Assembly (NCBI GenBank): GCA_947581825.1 | Contig: CANPVP010000001.1 | Span: forward strand, 225,606 to 289,605 | DNA length: 64,000 nt | Source: an uncultured Clostridia bacterium | GTDB taxonomy: Bacteria; Bacillota; Clostridia; TANB77; CAG-508 | Direction: 5' to 3' | Part shown: piece after piece, positions 39,608-48,849 of the stretch | How positions within the stretch are numbered: position 1 is the stretch's first letter | How the letters are laid out: each line of letters opens with the position of its first letter | Notes under the pieces: generated by a model | Databases searched by the model: none | Seen by the model: the letters and a program-made list of their open reading frames with translations, nothing else | Told to the model about the DNA's origin: nothing | Made by a program: the position numbers and the translations under genes

Positions 39608-40567
39608 ATGAAGTTTCAAACAATACTAGTTATAGTTTCCTTTGTTATATCGGTTATGTTAGCACTGGGAATTATACCTATTTTGAAAAAGAAAAAAATG
39701 GGACAAAGTGAAAGAGATGATGGACCAAAATCACATTTGTCAAAACAAGGAACACCTACAATGGGGGGAATAATTTTTATAATATGTACTTTGTTAATGT
39801 CAATTAGTACATGCATTATAACAAAGAAATATAATATATTAGCACTAGCATTGGTATCTATAGGGTTTGGCTGTATAGGAATGTTTGATGATTATAAAAA
39901 ACTGGTAAAAAAAGATACAAAAGGATTAAGCCCAAAAGGTAAAATGATTGGTTTATTGGCTATATCCATTATATATATTCTGTTTATAATAAAAATAGCT
40001 AATATAGGAACAAGTACATATATACCATTCCTTAAAATATTTATAAATATACCAGTTTTCGTGTATATACCATGTGCAATATTTATTATGTTGGGAACAA
40101 CAAATGCTTTTAACTTAACTGATGGGATAGATGGATTAGCTACAACCATTAGTCTTATAGTGATAACATGTATAACTGGAATTGCTATGTTAAAAGGTGT
40201 AGAGGTAGTAGCTATGTTTGGAAGCATATTAATTGGAATGTGCTTAGCCTTTTTAATCTTTAATTTGCATCCTGCTAAAGTATTTATGGGAGACACGGGC
40301 TCACTTTTTTTAGGAGGGGCGGTTGTAACAGCAATACTATATTTAAAAATGCCTTTGCTATTGATAATAATAGCTTTAATACCAGTATGTGAAACTTTAT
40401 CAGTAATTATACAAGTGGCATATTTTAAAAAAACAGGGAATAGAATATTTAAAATGGCTCCAATACACCATCATTTTGAATTGTCAGGATGGAGTGAAAA
40501 CAAAGTTGTTTCAGTATTCAGTATTGTAACTTTAATGCTTTGTATTATAGGTCTTGTAGCTATTTAA
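39608..40567 (+). CDS. mraY: Phospho-N-acetylmuramoyl-pentapeptide-transferase
   Basis: A 319-residue integral membrane enzyme with about ten helices that makes lipid I from UDP-MurNAc-pentapeptide and undecaprenyl phosphate. Catalytic motifs: FDDYKK, NLTDGIDGLA, and the HHHFE uridine-site motif near the C-terminus; the cytosolic loop GPKSHLSKQGTPTMGG is also typical. I prefer the ATG at 39608 over the GTG at 39599, because GAAAAGAG lies at proper distance from the former. Located between murE and ftsW as in many Firmicutes. Confidence 0.95.
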   Translation: MKFQTILVIVSFVISVMLALGIIPILKKKKMGQSERDDGPKSHLSKQGTPTMGGIIFIICTLLMSISTCIITKKYNILALALVSIGFGCIGMFDDYKKLVKKDTKGLSPKGKMIGLLAISIIYILFIIKIANIGTSTYIPFLKIFINIPVFVYIPCAIFIMLGTTNAFNLTDGIDGLATTISLIVITCITGIAMLKGVEVVAMFGSILIGMCLAFLIFNLHPAKVFMGDTGSLFLGGAVVTAILYLKMPLLLIIIALIPVCETLSVIIQVAYFKKTGNRIFKMAPIHHHFELSGWSENKVVSVFSIVTLMLCIIGLVAI

Positions 40568-40595
40568 TATATTGTATTTATTAAAGGAGAAACAA

Positions 40596-41750
40596 ATGCC
40601 AAAGACTAAAAGTAGAAAAAATGAATCTAATCAAATAAATAATCAAGTGGATTTTGTATTGCTTGTAACAGTATTATTATTATTATCGTTTGGAATAATA
40701 ATGGTTTTGTCTGCAAGTTCACCATCATCTATAGCAGAGAGTGGAAATAGTTATGAATATGTTTCAAAACAATTAATAAGTGCTATAATTGGTATAATTG
40801 CAATGATATTTTTCTCAAAAGTAAATTATAGAATTTATGAAAAATTTTATATACATATATATTTTATTTCAATATTAGTGTTATTGCTAGTTTTAACACC
40901 ATTAGGAGTTTCAGCAAATGGTGCTTTAAGATGGATAAATGTTGGATTTTCAACTTTACAACCATCGGAAATAACAAAGTTAGGACTTATAATTTTTTAT
41001 TCAGCTTTATTATCAAGTAGAAAAGATAAATTAAATAAATTATCAACAGGTTTCTTTATGCCAATATTACTATTAATACCAGTTATGGCTATATTAATAT
41101 TTTTTCAGGATCACTTAAGTGCTACTTTTGTAATTGTAGTTATAACTTCAATATTAATGCTTATGGCAGGTACAAAGTTAAGATATTTCTTGTCTTTTGG
41201 AATGGCAGGAGCAGGACTAGGTGTAGCAGGATTATATTATATGGCAAAGGTATCTGAAAAAGGAGCTTTCAGAATAAGCAGAATAGTATCTTTCTTGAAT
41301 CCATGGGCAGATTTACAAGGAGATGGATGGCAGGTTATACAAGGTTTGTATGCTATTGGATCAGGTGGATTATTTGGAGTAGGGCTTGGAAACAGTAATC
41401 AAAAATATTTATATATACCAGAACCACATAATGATTTCATTTTTGCAGTTTTAGCAGAAGAATTAGGATTTATCGGATGCTTATTTGTAATAGCATTATT
41501 TACAATTTTTATATTAAGAGGAGCGATAATAGCAATGAAGTCTAAAGACATGTTTGGAAGTTTATTAGCAGTAGGAATAACAACGCTAGTAGGAATTCAA
41601 GCAATAATAAATATAGCAGTTGTAACATCATCTATGCCAAATACAGGAATGCCTTTACCATTCTTTAGCTATGGAGGAACAGCTTTGATTATACTGTTGT
41701 CAGCAGTAGGAATCCTATTAAACATATCAAGAAACATAGAAAAAGTTTAA
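40596..41750 (+). CDS. ftsW: SEDS-family peptidoglycan glycosyltransferase FtsW/SpoVE
   Basis: A 384-residue polytopic protein that polymerises lipid II into glycan strands at the septum, working with a class B PBP. Motifs include ANGALRWINVGFSTLQPSEI, FQDHLSATFVI, NPWADLQGDGWQVIQGLYAI and MPLPFFSYGGTALI. Start chosen at 40596, where AAAGGAGAAAC is upstream. Its natural partner would be the interrupted PBP encoded at 29099, so loss of that PBP would leave this enzyme without its cognate cross-linker unless another PBP substitutes. Confidence 0.94.
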   Translation: MPKTKSRKNESNQINNQVDFVLLVTVLLLLSFGIIMVLSASSPSSIAESGNSYEYVSKQLISAIIGIIAMIFFSKVNYRIYEKFYIHIYFISILVLLLVLTPLGVSANGALRWINVGFSTLQPSEITKLGLIIFYSALLSSRKDKLNKLSTGFFMPILLLIPVMAILIFFQDHLSATFVIVVITSILMLMAGTKLRYFLSFGMAGAGLGVAGLYYMAKVSEKGAFRISRIVSFLNPWADLQGDGWQVIQGLYAIGSGGLFGVGLGNSNQKYLYIPEPHNDFIFAVLAEELGFIGCLFVIALFTIFILRGAIIAMKSKDMFGSLLAVGITTLVGIQAIINIAVVTSSMPNTGMPLPFFSYGGTALIILLSAVGILLNISRNIEKV

Positions 41751-41768
41751 ATAAAAAGGAGAAAATTT

Positions 41769-42884
41769 ATGAAAGTGATTATAGCGGCAGCAGGAACTGG
41801 AGGACATATAAATCCAGGGATTGCAATAGCTAATAAAATCAAACAAGAAGAACCAGATTCAGAAATAATATTTGTAGGAACTACAAGAGGATTAGAAAAT
41901 GATTTAGTACCTAAAGCAGGATATGAGTTAAGAACAATAGAAGCATATGGTCTAAAGAAAAAGATAAATATAGAAAATATTAAAAATATGATAAAGACAG
42001 TAAAAGGTTTAGGGCAGGCAAAAAAAATTATTAGAGATTTTAAACCAGATTTGGTAATAGGAATGGGGGGATATATATGTGGTGCAGTAATTACAGCTGC
42101 ACATAAAGCTAATATACCAACTATGTTACATGAGAGTAACGCTTATCCTGGTAGAGCTGTAAAAATGCTTTCAAAAAAAGTAGATAAAATAATGGTAGCT
42201 TTTGAAGAAACAAAGGAAAATTTAGCAAAATGTAAAAATGTAGTAGTAACAGGTACACCGACAAAAGTAACAGATTTAAAATTAACAAAAAACGAAAAAG
42301 ATGAAAAAATAAGAGAATTGGGATTCAATCCTAATAATCCAATTATATTAGTGTTTGGTGGAAGTCAAGGAGCTAAAAGAATTAATGATGCTGTAGAATA
42401 TTTGGTAAAAGATAAATATAGGATTTTCCAAGTCTTGTGGGCAACAGGACAATTACAATATGATATTATAAAAGAAAATTTATCTAAAGATGGATATGAT
42501 ATAAATAATTTAAAAGGTGTAAAGGTATTACCTTATATATATAATATAGAAGAAGCTTGGAATATTGCTGATGTAGTTGTATGTAGAAGTGGAGCAATTA
42601 CAGTAACTGAAGCTGCAATGGTTGGAAAACCTTGTATTTTCATTCCTCTACCAAGTGTAGGAAAAAATAGACAATACGATAATGCTTTAGTATTAGAAAA
42701 GCTTGGAGCAGCAAAAATTATTCTTAATGAAGATGTAAATGGACCAATATTGTCACACGCAATAGAAAATATATGTTTTGATAAAGAGACATTGCAAAAA
42801 ATGGGTGAAAAGGCAAAAAAAATAGCTTTTAAAAATGTAGAAGAAAAAATTTATGAAGAAATAAAGGAAGTATTAAATAAATAA
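41769..42884 (+). CDS. murG: UDP-N-acetylglucosamine--lipid I GlcNAc transferase
   Basis: A 371-residue membrane-associated GT-B glycosyltransferase that converts lipid I to lipid II. N-terminal glycine loop AAGTGGHINPGIAIA, second loop GMGGYICGAV, acceptor-side HESNAYPGR, and donor-site motifs GGSQGAKRIN and CRSGAITVTEAAMVGKP. The ribosome binding site AAAAGGAGAAAA is strong. Last of the dcw genes in this window; the cluster does not continue into murB, ftsQ, ftsA or ftsZ. Confidence 0.96.
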   Translation: MKVIIAAAGTGGHINPGIAIANKIKQEEPDSEIIFVGTTRGLENDLVPKAGYELRTIEAYGLKKKINIENIKNMIKTVKGLGQAKKIIRDFKPDLVIGMGGYICGAVITAAHKANIPTMLHESNAYPGRAVKMLSKKVDKIMVAFEETKENLAKCKNVVVTGTPTKVTDLKLTKNEKDEKIRELGFNPNNPIILVFGGSQGAKRINDAVEYLVKDKYRIFQVLWATGQLQYDIIKENLSKDGYDINNLKGVKVLPYIYNIEEAWNIADVVVCRSGAITVTEAAMVGKPCIFIPLPSVGKNRQYDNALVLEKLGAAKIILNEDVNGPILSHAIENICFDKETLQKMGEKAKKIAFKNVEEKIYEEIKEVLNK

Positions 42885-42956
42885 TTTACAAATTAAACAT
42901 ATACATTATACATAGCTAAAAAATATTAAATCTACTATTATAAAAGTCCAAAAAAA

Positions 42957-43011
42957 TGTCGAATTACAACGCACGAAAATGCTTGAAACTACAAGTGTAG
43001 TGAGTTATAAT
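42957..43011 (+). promoter_or_regulatory. Promoter with upstream Spo0A-box-like site for the DUF6514 gene
   Basis: TTGAAA (42983-42988), 17-base spacer, TATAAT (43006-43011). TGTCGAA (42957-42963) upstream matches the core of the Spo0A box. The same heptamer, with similar following words (TAC..GCA...ACTACAAG), recurs upstream of the gene at 52680. Confidence 0.55.
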
Positions 43012-43043
43012 AGTCCAGTAAATACAAAAGAGGGGGCAAAGTA

Positions 43044-43349
43044 ATGAAGACTTTTTATGGGGACACATATATTAATAAGGAGGATTTAAAAGAAATAGGA
43101 ATAAACTATCCTATCAAAATTGAATACTATAAAACCTACAAAAAGGGCGATATAGAAAATGCAACATACGGTATTGAGATAGTTAAAAGATCATATTTAG
43201 AAGGAAATACTAACATAGAAAAAAGAACTATAAAAAATGTAAATAAAAATGACCATATAATTAATAAAATACTAAAAGTATTAAAAGAAAATGCAGTTAC
43301 TCCAATTAGTGCACAAGAAGTTATTGACGATTTATTATATGCAAATTAA
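43044..43349 (+). CDS. DUF6514 family protein
   Basis: A 101-residue soluble protein. The pattern YGIEIVKRSY, TIKNVNKNDHIINKILKVLK and NAVTPISAQEVIDDLL matches the clostridial DUF6514 family, whose role is unknown. It has a well-defined promoter with a possible Spo0A box and ends at a strong terminator, so it is transcribed alone. The ribosome binding site is AGAGGGGGC. Confidence 0.7.
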   Translation: MKTFYGDTYINKEDLKEIGINYPIKIEYYKTYKKGDIENATYGIEIVKRSYLEGNTNIEKRTIKNVNKNDHIINKILKVLKENAVTPISAQEVIDDLLYAN

Positions 43350-43354
43350 TAGAA

Positions 43355-43381
43355 ACGCTCACTATATTAGTGAGCTTTTTC
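43355..43381 (+). terminator. Rho-independent terminator after the DUF6514 gene
   Basis: GCTCACTA/TAGTGAGC stem with TAT loop followed by T5. Confidence 0.85.
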
Positions 43382-43469
43382 AATATATATAGGAAATTTT
43401 AATATATTACTTGAAATTTAAATAAATTTATTCTAAAATTTATTTGATTAACAAAAAAGGAGAAAACAT

Positions 43470-45575
43470 ATGGCGGATAAATTAATAATTGTTGAATCAC
43501 CAGCGAAAGCAAATACCATTAAAAAATTTATTGGTGGAAGCACAAAAGTTGTAGCTTCAATGGGACATATAAGAGATTTACCAAAATCTAAATTAGGTAT
43601 AAATGTAGAAAATAATTTTGAACCCGAGTATATAAATATAAGAGGAAAAGGAGATTTAATTAAAGCATTAAAGAAAGATGCAAACAATGCCAAAAAAGTA
43701 TATCTTGCAACTGACCCTGACCGTGAAGGAGAAGCTATTGCATGGCACTTAGCTTATATTTTAGGAATAGATGAACATTCAAGTTGTAGAGTTACTTTTA
43801 ACGAAATAACAAAAACGGCTGTTCAAAAGGCAATGAAAGAGCCAAGAACTTTAGATATTAACTTAATAAATGCTCAACAAGCAAGAAGGGTTTTAGATAG
43901 AATTGTAGGTTATAAGATAAGCCCTGTTTTATGGAAAAAAGTTAGAAGAGGATTATCCGCAGGTAGAGTGCAATCTGTAGCTGTAAAATTAATAGTAGAT
44001 AGAGAAGAAGAGATAGAAAAATTTATTCCAGAAGAATATTGGAATATATCAGCAATATTAAAAGATGAAGAATCTAAAAAAACTTTTCTTGCAAAGTTTT
44101 ATGGAAAGAATGGCAAGAAATTAGAATTACATTCAAAAGAAGAAGTAGATAAAATCTTAAATGATATAAAAAAAGGAAAGTTTATTGTAAAAGAAGTAAA
44201 AAAAGGCGAAAAGAAAAGAACACCAGCGCCACCATTTACGACTAGTACACTTCAGCAAGAAGCATCTAGAAAATTGGGATTTTCTTTAAAGAAAACGATG
44301 ATGGTAGCACAAGGATTATATGAAGGTGTAAATGTACTAGATAGAGGTAGTGTAGGTTTAATAACATACATGAGAACAGATTCTACAAGAATTTCTGAAG
44401 AAGCAAGAGCTTCTGCAAAAGAACAAATCATAGCTAAATATGGAAAAGAATATTATGAAAATAGATATTACAAAACTAAAGCAGATTCGCAAGATGCACA
44501 TGAAGCTATAAGACCAACTTATTTAGATTTAGAGCCAGATAGAGTAAAAGAATCTTTGAATAATGATCAATACAAATTGTACAGATTGATATATAATAGA
44601 TTTTTAGCCAGTCAAATGTCACAAGCAATTTACGATACAATTTCAGCAAATATAGAAGTAAATGAATATAATTTTAAAGCAAATGGTCAAACTCTAAAGT
44701 TTAAAGGATTTATGACTTTATATGTTGAATCCACTGATACAGAAGAGGAAGAAGATACACAAATGCCAGAATTAGAGGAAGGGCAAATAGTTAAAAAAGA
44801 AGAAATAGAGCCAAAACAAAGTTTTACAGAACCTCCTCCTAGATATACAGAAGCAAGTCTAGTAAAGGCACTAGAAGAGAAAAATATCGGAAGACCAAGT
44901 ACATATTCACCAACAATAACAACAATATTAGAAAGACGCTATATAGAAAAAGAAAGCAAGCAACTTGTTCCAACAGAATTAGGAAGAACTGTAAATAAGT
45001 TGCTTATAGAGAATTTTCAAGATATTATTAATGTTGAATTCACATCAAATATGGAAAATAAATTTGATAGAATTGCAGAAGGAAATGAAAACTGGAAAAA
45101 TACAATTAAAGAATTTTACGATCCTTTTCAGAAAGTAGTTGAAAAGGTAGAAAAGGAATTAGAACATGTAGAATTGGTTGAAGAAGTTTCTGATGTACCT
45201 TGTGAAAAATGCGGTAGAATGATGGTTATTAAATATGGTAAATATGGAAAATTTCTAGCATGTCCAGGATATCCAGAATGTAAAAATGCAAAACCATTTG
45301 TTGTTACAATTGATGAGCCATGCCCAAAATGTGGAGCTAAAGTTCAAATAAGAAAAACAAAAAAGAAAAGAAATTATTATATTTGTGAAAATAATCCAAA
45401 ATCTTGTGATTATATTTCTTGGAATAAACCTAAAGCTGGTGAAAAGTACGAAGAAAATAATGAATCAGAGGAAATAAAAAAAGAAATAGGAGATAAGAAT
45501 TCAAAAACAAAAACCACAAGGAGAAAATCAAAAAGTAGTACTAAAAAAACAAGAGCTAAAAAGTCATCAAAATAA
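43470..45575 (+). CDS. topA: DNA topoisomerase I (type IA)
   Basis: A 701-residue enzyme that relaxes negative supercoils. Toprim domain (LIIVESPAKANTIKKFIGG; TDPDREGEAIAWHL), active-site tyrosine in TYMRTDSTR, GRPSTYSPTI in the C-terminal part of the core, two C4 zinc ribbons (CEKCGRMMV...CPGYPEC; CPKCGAKVQ...CENNPKSC), and a lysine/arginine/serine-rich tail. Length is normal for clostridial TopA. The ribosome binding site AAAAAGGAGAAAA precedes the ATG. In Firmicutes topA is often near dprA or trmFO; that context is absent. Confidence 0.96.
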   Translation: MADKLIIVESPAKANTIKKFIGGSTKVVASMGHIRDLPKSKLGINVENNFEPEYINIRGKGDLIKALKKDANNAKKVYLATDPDREGEAIAWHLAYILGIDEHSSCRVTFNEITKTAVQKAMKEPRTLDINLINAQQARRVLDRIVGYKISPVLWKKVRRGLSAGRVQSVAVKLIVDREEEIEKFIPEEYWNISAILKDEESKKTFLAKFYGKNGKKLELHSKEEVDKILNDIKKGKFIVKEVKKGEKKRTPAPPFTTSTLQQEASRKLGFSLKKTMMVAQGLYEGVNVLDRGSVGLITYMRTDSTRISEEARASAKEQIIAKYGKEYYENRYYKTKADSQDAHEAIRPTYLDLEPDRVKESLNNDQYKLYRLIYNRFLASQMSQAIYDTISANIEVNEYNFKANGQTLKFKGFMTLYVESTDTEEEEDTQMPELEEGQIVKKEEIEPKQSFTEPPPRYTEASLVKALEEKNIGRPSTYSPTITTILERRYIEKESKQLVPTELGRTVNKLLIENFQDIINVEFTSNMENKFDRIAEGNENWKNTIKEFYDPFQKVVEKVEKELEHVELVEEVSDVPCEKCGRMMVIKYGKYGKFLACPGYPECKNAKPFVVTIDEPCPKCGAKVQIRKTKKKRNYYICENNPKSCDYISWNKPKAGEKYEENNESEEIKKEIGDKNSKTKTTRRKSKSSTKKTRAKKSSK

Positions 45576-45606
45576 GCAAAAAAACAAAAAAATGTAAAAA
45601 AATGGA

Positions 45607-45646
45607 AATGTAATACTTACGTAATATTAATGTAATACAAACGTAA
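45607..45646 (+). repeat. Two direct repeats AATGTAATAC-NN-ACGTAA
   Basis: Copies at 45607 and 45629, 22 bp apart, lie between topA and the veg promoter. They may be an operator or remnant of a longer repeat. Confidence 0.4.
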
Positions 45647-45676
45647 AAAATACGCAAAACCCACTAAAATAAGCAA

Positions 45677-45706
45677 AAAGAGAGAACGGAAAACTTCTCT
45701 TTTTTT
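45677..45706 (+). terminator. Terminator after topA
   Basis: AAAGAGAG paired with CTTCTCTTT across a short loop, followed by T7, just before the veg promoter. Confidence 0.6.
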
Positions 45707-45733
45707 GACTTTTTTCGACCTAAATGTTATAAT
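45705..45733 (+). promoter_or_regulatory. veg: Strong sigma-A promoter of veg
   Basis: TTGACT (45705-45710), 17-base spacer, TATAAT (45728-45733), 32 bases before the ATG. The veg promoter is also famously strong in Bacillus. Confidence 0.8.
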
Positions 45734-45764
45734 AAATTCAAATAAAAAAAGTAGGTGATTACTC

Positions 45765-46061
45765 ATGATTCTTAAAAATGATATTATGGCATTGAAGTCT
45801 GACATTAAAGAAAAAGAAGGACAAAAGATAATAGTAAAAGGAACACTTGGGAGAAGTAAATTTTTTGAGAAAGAAGCAGTAATAGAAAAGGCATATCCAA
45901 ATTTATTCATAGTTAAATATGATGAAGGTAATAGAAATGTTACATATAGTTATACAGATGTTTTAACAAGAACAGTAGAAGTTCAAGTATTTAATGGCGA
46001 AGAGTATTTTCCACTTATTCCGCCAAAAGTTGAAACAAAAAGAGTAAAAGCTAGTGTATAA
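45765..46061 (+). CDS. veg: Veg family protein (DUF1021)
   Basis: A 98-residue small protein with the Veg fold (KSDIKEKEGQKIIVKGTLGR; YPNLFIVKYDEGNRNVTYSY TDVL split over the domain end). In Bacillus, Veg stimulates biofilm formation through SinR/SlrR; in Clostridia its role is not defined. It has a near-consensus promoter and a short C-terminal extension (PPKVETKRVKASV). Just upstream of sipL, a sporulation gene. Confidence 0.88.
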   Translation: MILKNDIMALKSDIKEKEGQKIIVKGTLGRSKFFEKEAVIEKAYPNLFIVKYDEGNRNVTYSYTDVLTRTVEVQVFNGEEYFPLIPPKVETKRVKASV

Positions 46062-46082
46062 ATATAAAACGATATAAAAAAG

Positions 46083-46221
46083 GCGGAACTAAGATTTATC
46101 TAACAAATGCAAATTTTAAGAAAATCTAAGTTCCGTCATAATTATCTCGTACAGAAAAATCTCCTACTAGGAGATTTTTCCTACGATATAAAAAATTCCT
46201 ATTTATAGGAATTTTTTTTGT
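46083..46221 (+). terminator. Three consecutive hairpins after veg
   Basis: Stem 1: CGGAACTAAGATTT with AAATCTAAGTTCCG (13 of 14 pairs, 46083-46137). Stem 2: AAAAATCTCCTA with TAGGAGATTTTT (46155-46180). Stem 3: AAAAATTCCTAT with ATAGGAATTTTT followed by more T (46190-46220). The last is a standard terminator; the others may be RNA processing or stability elements. Confidence 0.7.
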
Positions 46222-46287
46222 TGCTTATAAATATAATGGAATAGAGTTAATTATTAGAATTCATTAAAGAATTAAGGAGGACTGCAG

Positions 46288-47823
46288 ATGAATTTAGAAG
46301 TAAAAAAGGAAGAATTATGTATTAATAGAATTGTAGGATTGAGAAGAGAAAATTTTTTAATAGAAGGAGATATAATTGTTCCTGATGTAAAGCCAGATGT
46401 TTTGAATATTATAAATCAAAGTGGAAATATTTGCATATATAAACAAGAAGTTTTGGATGGAAAAGTAAAAGTTGAAGGTGGAGTTACTGTATATATAATG
46501 TATTATCCAGATAGTGAAAATGATAGTGTAAGAGCATTACATACGAGTATAGATTTCTCAAGGATATTAGATATTGATAATGTACAAAATAATATGACTT
46601 TGGAATCAAAATTTGAAATAAAAGAGATGGAATGTAAAATTTTGAACGGCCGAAAATTAAATATTAGTTGTGAATTAGATATGGGAATTAAAGTCTTTTC
46701 AAATGAAAATATAAATATTATTAAAAACATAGAAAATGAAAAAAATATTCAAACTTTAGTTTCAAAATTAAACATAAACTCATTAGTAGGATGTGGAGAA
46801 GTAAAAGTATTCGGAAAAGAAAATATAAAAATAGATAAAGGTGATAATATCGCAGAAATATTAAATGCGAATGTAACCATTGGAAACAAAGATGTGAAAA
46901 TTAGTTATAATAAAGTAATTACTAAGGCAGAAGCTGAAGTAAGAATTTTATATCTAACAGAAGATAATAGAATAAATTTAGTGGAAACACAAATACCACT
47001 TATGGGGTTTGTAGATATTAAAAATGTTTCAGATGATAATATTTGTGAAACTAGTTATAGATTAAAAAACATAGAAATAAAGCCAAACTCAGAAGAAGAG
47101 CATTCGATTTATGCTGAACTAGAAGTTGATGTGGCATGTAGAGTGTATGGTAATAATTCTGTAGAATTATTGCAAGATTTGTATAGTAGAAAGAATTCTT
47201 TAACATATGATAAAAAATCCGTAAATGCAATATCTTCAAAAAAGCAAATCCAAGATGTATGTAGTATACGTGAAAAAATTTCTGTACCTGAATTGAGTTT
47301 AGCAGAAATACATGATGCTATAGTTATTCCTAGTATAAAGTCCAGAGATGTATTGAGTGAAAAAGTTATTTATCAAGGTAATATAAATATAAAATTTATT
47401 TATTCACAAAATAATTCTTCTAGAAATCTAAATGAAGTTGGAATGAAAGAATATGATTTACCATTTGATTTTAGTATGGAGTGCAAGAATTTAGATAAAA
47501 CATATGACATAGAAGAAACTATAAATGTGCCTTTACATGATTTTGTAATATTACAGGAAGGTACAATAGAAACTAAAATAGATTTAATGTTTAATATGGC
47601 AATATCTAAAAATGAAAAAATAAATTTATTAGAAAATATAAACGAAGTAGATGATAGTAATGACAATAGCTATAGTATGACAATATATTTTGTAAAGCCA
47701 GGAGATAATCTGTGGGAAATTGCAAAAAAATTTAAGAGTACAGTAAAAGATATTGTAAAAATAAATGATATTGAAAACGAAGACAAAATTCAAGTTGGAC
47801 AGCAGTTGTTTTTACCAAGATAA
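46288..47823 (+). CDS. sipL: Spore coat morphogenetic protein SipL (SPOCS/DUF3794 and LysM)
   Basis: A 511-residue protein with repeated SPOCS (DUF3794) domains (first includes VPDVKPDVLNIINQSGNICI; later ETQIPLMGFVDIKNVSDDNI; and IHDAIVIPSIKSRDVLSEKV) and a C-terminal LysM domain (YFVKPGDNLWEIAKKFKSTV ... VGQQLFLPR). SipL in Clostridia binds the coat basement ATPase SpoIVA, via the LysM domain, and is needed to localise coat around the forespore. The ribosome binding site AAGGAGG is strong. It confirms a sporulating lineage. Confidence 0.92.
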   Translation: MNLEVKKEELCINRIVGLRRENFLIEGDIIVPDVKPDVLNIINQSGNICIYKQEVLDGKVKVEGGVTVYIMYYPDSENDSVRALHTSIDFSRILDIDNVQNNMTLESKFEIKEMECKILNGRKLNISCELDMGIKVFSNENINIIKNIENEKNIQTLVSKLNINSLVGCGEVKVFGKENIKIDKGDNIAEILNANVTIGNKDVKISYNKVITKAEAEVRILYLTEDNRINLVETQIPLMGFVDIKNVSDDNICETSYRLKNIEIKPNSEEEHSIYAELEVDVACRVYGNNSVELLQDLYSRKNSLTYDKKSVNAISSKKQIQDVCSIREKISVPELSLAEIHDAIVIPSIKSRDVLSEKVIYQGNINIKFIYSQNNSSRNLNEVGMKEYDLPFDFSMECKNLDKTYDIEETINVPLHDFVILQEGTIETKIDLMFNMAISKNEKINLLENINEVDDSNDNSYSMTIYFVKPGDNLWEIAKKFKSTVKDIVKINDIENEDKIQVGQQLFLPR

Positions 47824-47968
47824 TTGAAAATACCAGTTTATAATAATTCAAACTAAATAGAGGTTTATTGCATTTGTTCTCGAATTGAAGACACAGGAAC
47901 AATATAAAATTTTGAGAATATAATAAAACAATAAGAAAAGTTTGTGTTATAAAGGATTGGTATGCAAA

Positions 47969-48709
47969 ATGGATAAAATTTACTCTAGAGGTAAAAGATT
48001 TAAATTACCACATGGAACTAACTTAATAGCAGATAAGAAAGAAAATAGAAAAAATAAAAATATTAATAAAAATAAAAAGAAAGTAATAACATTAATAGCT
48101 ATATTTGTTATTGCTTTTTTAATATTATATCAGTCAATGAAAATAATAGAGCCGGTATTTGATGAAGTAGCTACAGATAAAGCAAAAGCAACAACTGTAA
48201 AGATTTCTAATGATATAGCAAAACAAGTAATGGATCAATATGAATATAGTGATTTAATAACAATACATAAAGATGAAAACAATAAAATAAAAATGATAGA
48301 AACAAATATAGTAAATATAAATAAAATTAAAGCTGAAATAGCAAGTAAAATGCAACAAAAAATAGAAGATTTAAAAGATAAAGAATTAGAATTAGCAATG
48401 GGAAGTTTTACAGGAATAAAAGTTTTTATTGGAAAAGGACCGAGTATACCAATAAAAATAACTCCAATAGGAGATATAGAAACAGAATACATATCACAAT
48501 TTAAAGCAGCTGGAATAAATCAGACTTATCATCAAATTTGTTTAAATATAAAATGTAATGTTGGAATTATGAGTCCATTTAAGACGGTTAATAAAATATT
48601 AGAAAGCCAAGTAGTACTGGCAGAAAACATAATAGTAGGAGATGTACCAGAATCATATTATAATTTCGAGGGCTTAGAAGGTTCAGAATCACTAAATATG
48701 CTACAATAG
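47969..48709 (+). CDS. yunB: Sporulation protein YunB
   Basis: A 246-residue bitopic membrane protein: basic N-terminus, one transmembrane helix (VITLIAIFVIAFLILYQSMK), and an extracytoplasmic YunB domain (ATTVKISNDIAKQVMDQYEY, GSFTGIKVFIGKGPSIPIKI, YHQICLNIKCNVGIMSPFKT). In Bacillus yunB is sigma-E controlled and required for efficient sporulation. I place the start at 47969 (MDKIYSRGKRF), because in-frame upstream codons TTG 47942 or 47957 have no better ribosome binding site. It follows sipL with a gap of about 145 bases. Confidence 0.88.
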   Translation: MDKIYSRGKRFKLPHGTNLIADKKENRKNKNINKNKKKVITLIAIFVIAFLILYQSMKIIEPVFDEVATDKAKATTVKISNDIAKQVMDQYEYSDLITIHKDENNKIKMIETNIVNINKIKAEIASKMQQKIEDLKDKELELAMGSFTGIKVFIGKGPSIPIKITPIGDIETEYISQFKAAGINQTYHQICLNIKCNVGIMSPFKTVNKILESQVVLAENIIVGDVPESYYNFEGLEGSESLNMLQ

Positions 48710-48743
48710 AAAATCTCTAAAACTAATTTTAAATTTTTATAAA

Positions 48744-48800
48744 AGGGAGAGCAAGGGCTCTCCTGTTAAAATAAAAAGAGTTTTTCTCTTGTATTTTAAT
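48744..48800 (+). terminator. Two hairpins between yunB and smc
   Basis: GGGAGAGC/GCTCTCC (48745-48763), then AAAATA..AGAG paired with CTCTTGTATTTT around 48769-48797, with a weak T tail. Likely the yunB terminator. Confidence 0.5.
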
Positions 48801-48849
48801 AAAAATTAATATATCATATAAATACGAATTTTAGCAAAAGGTGAAGAAA

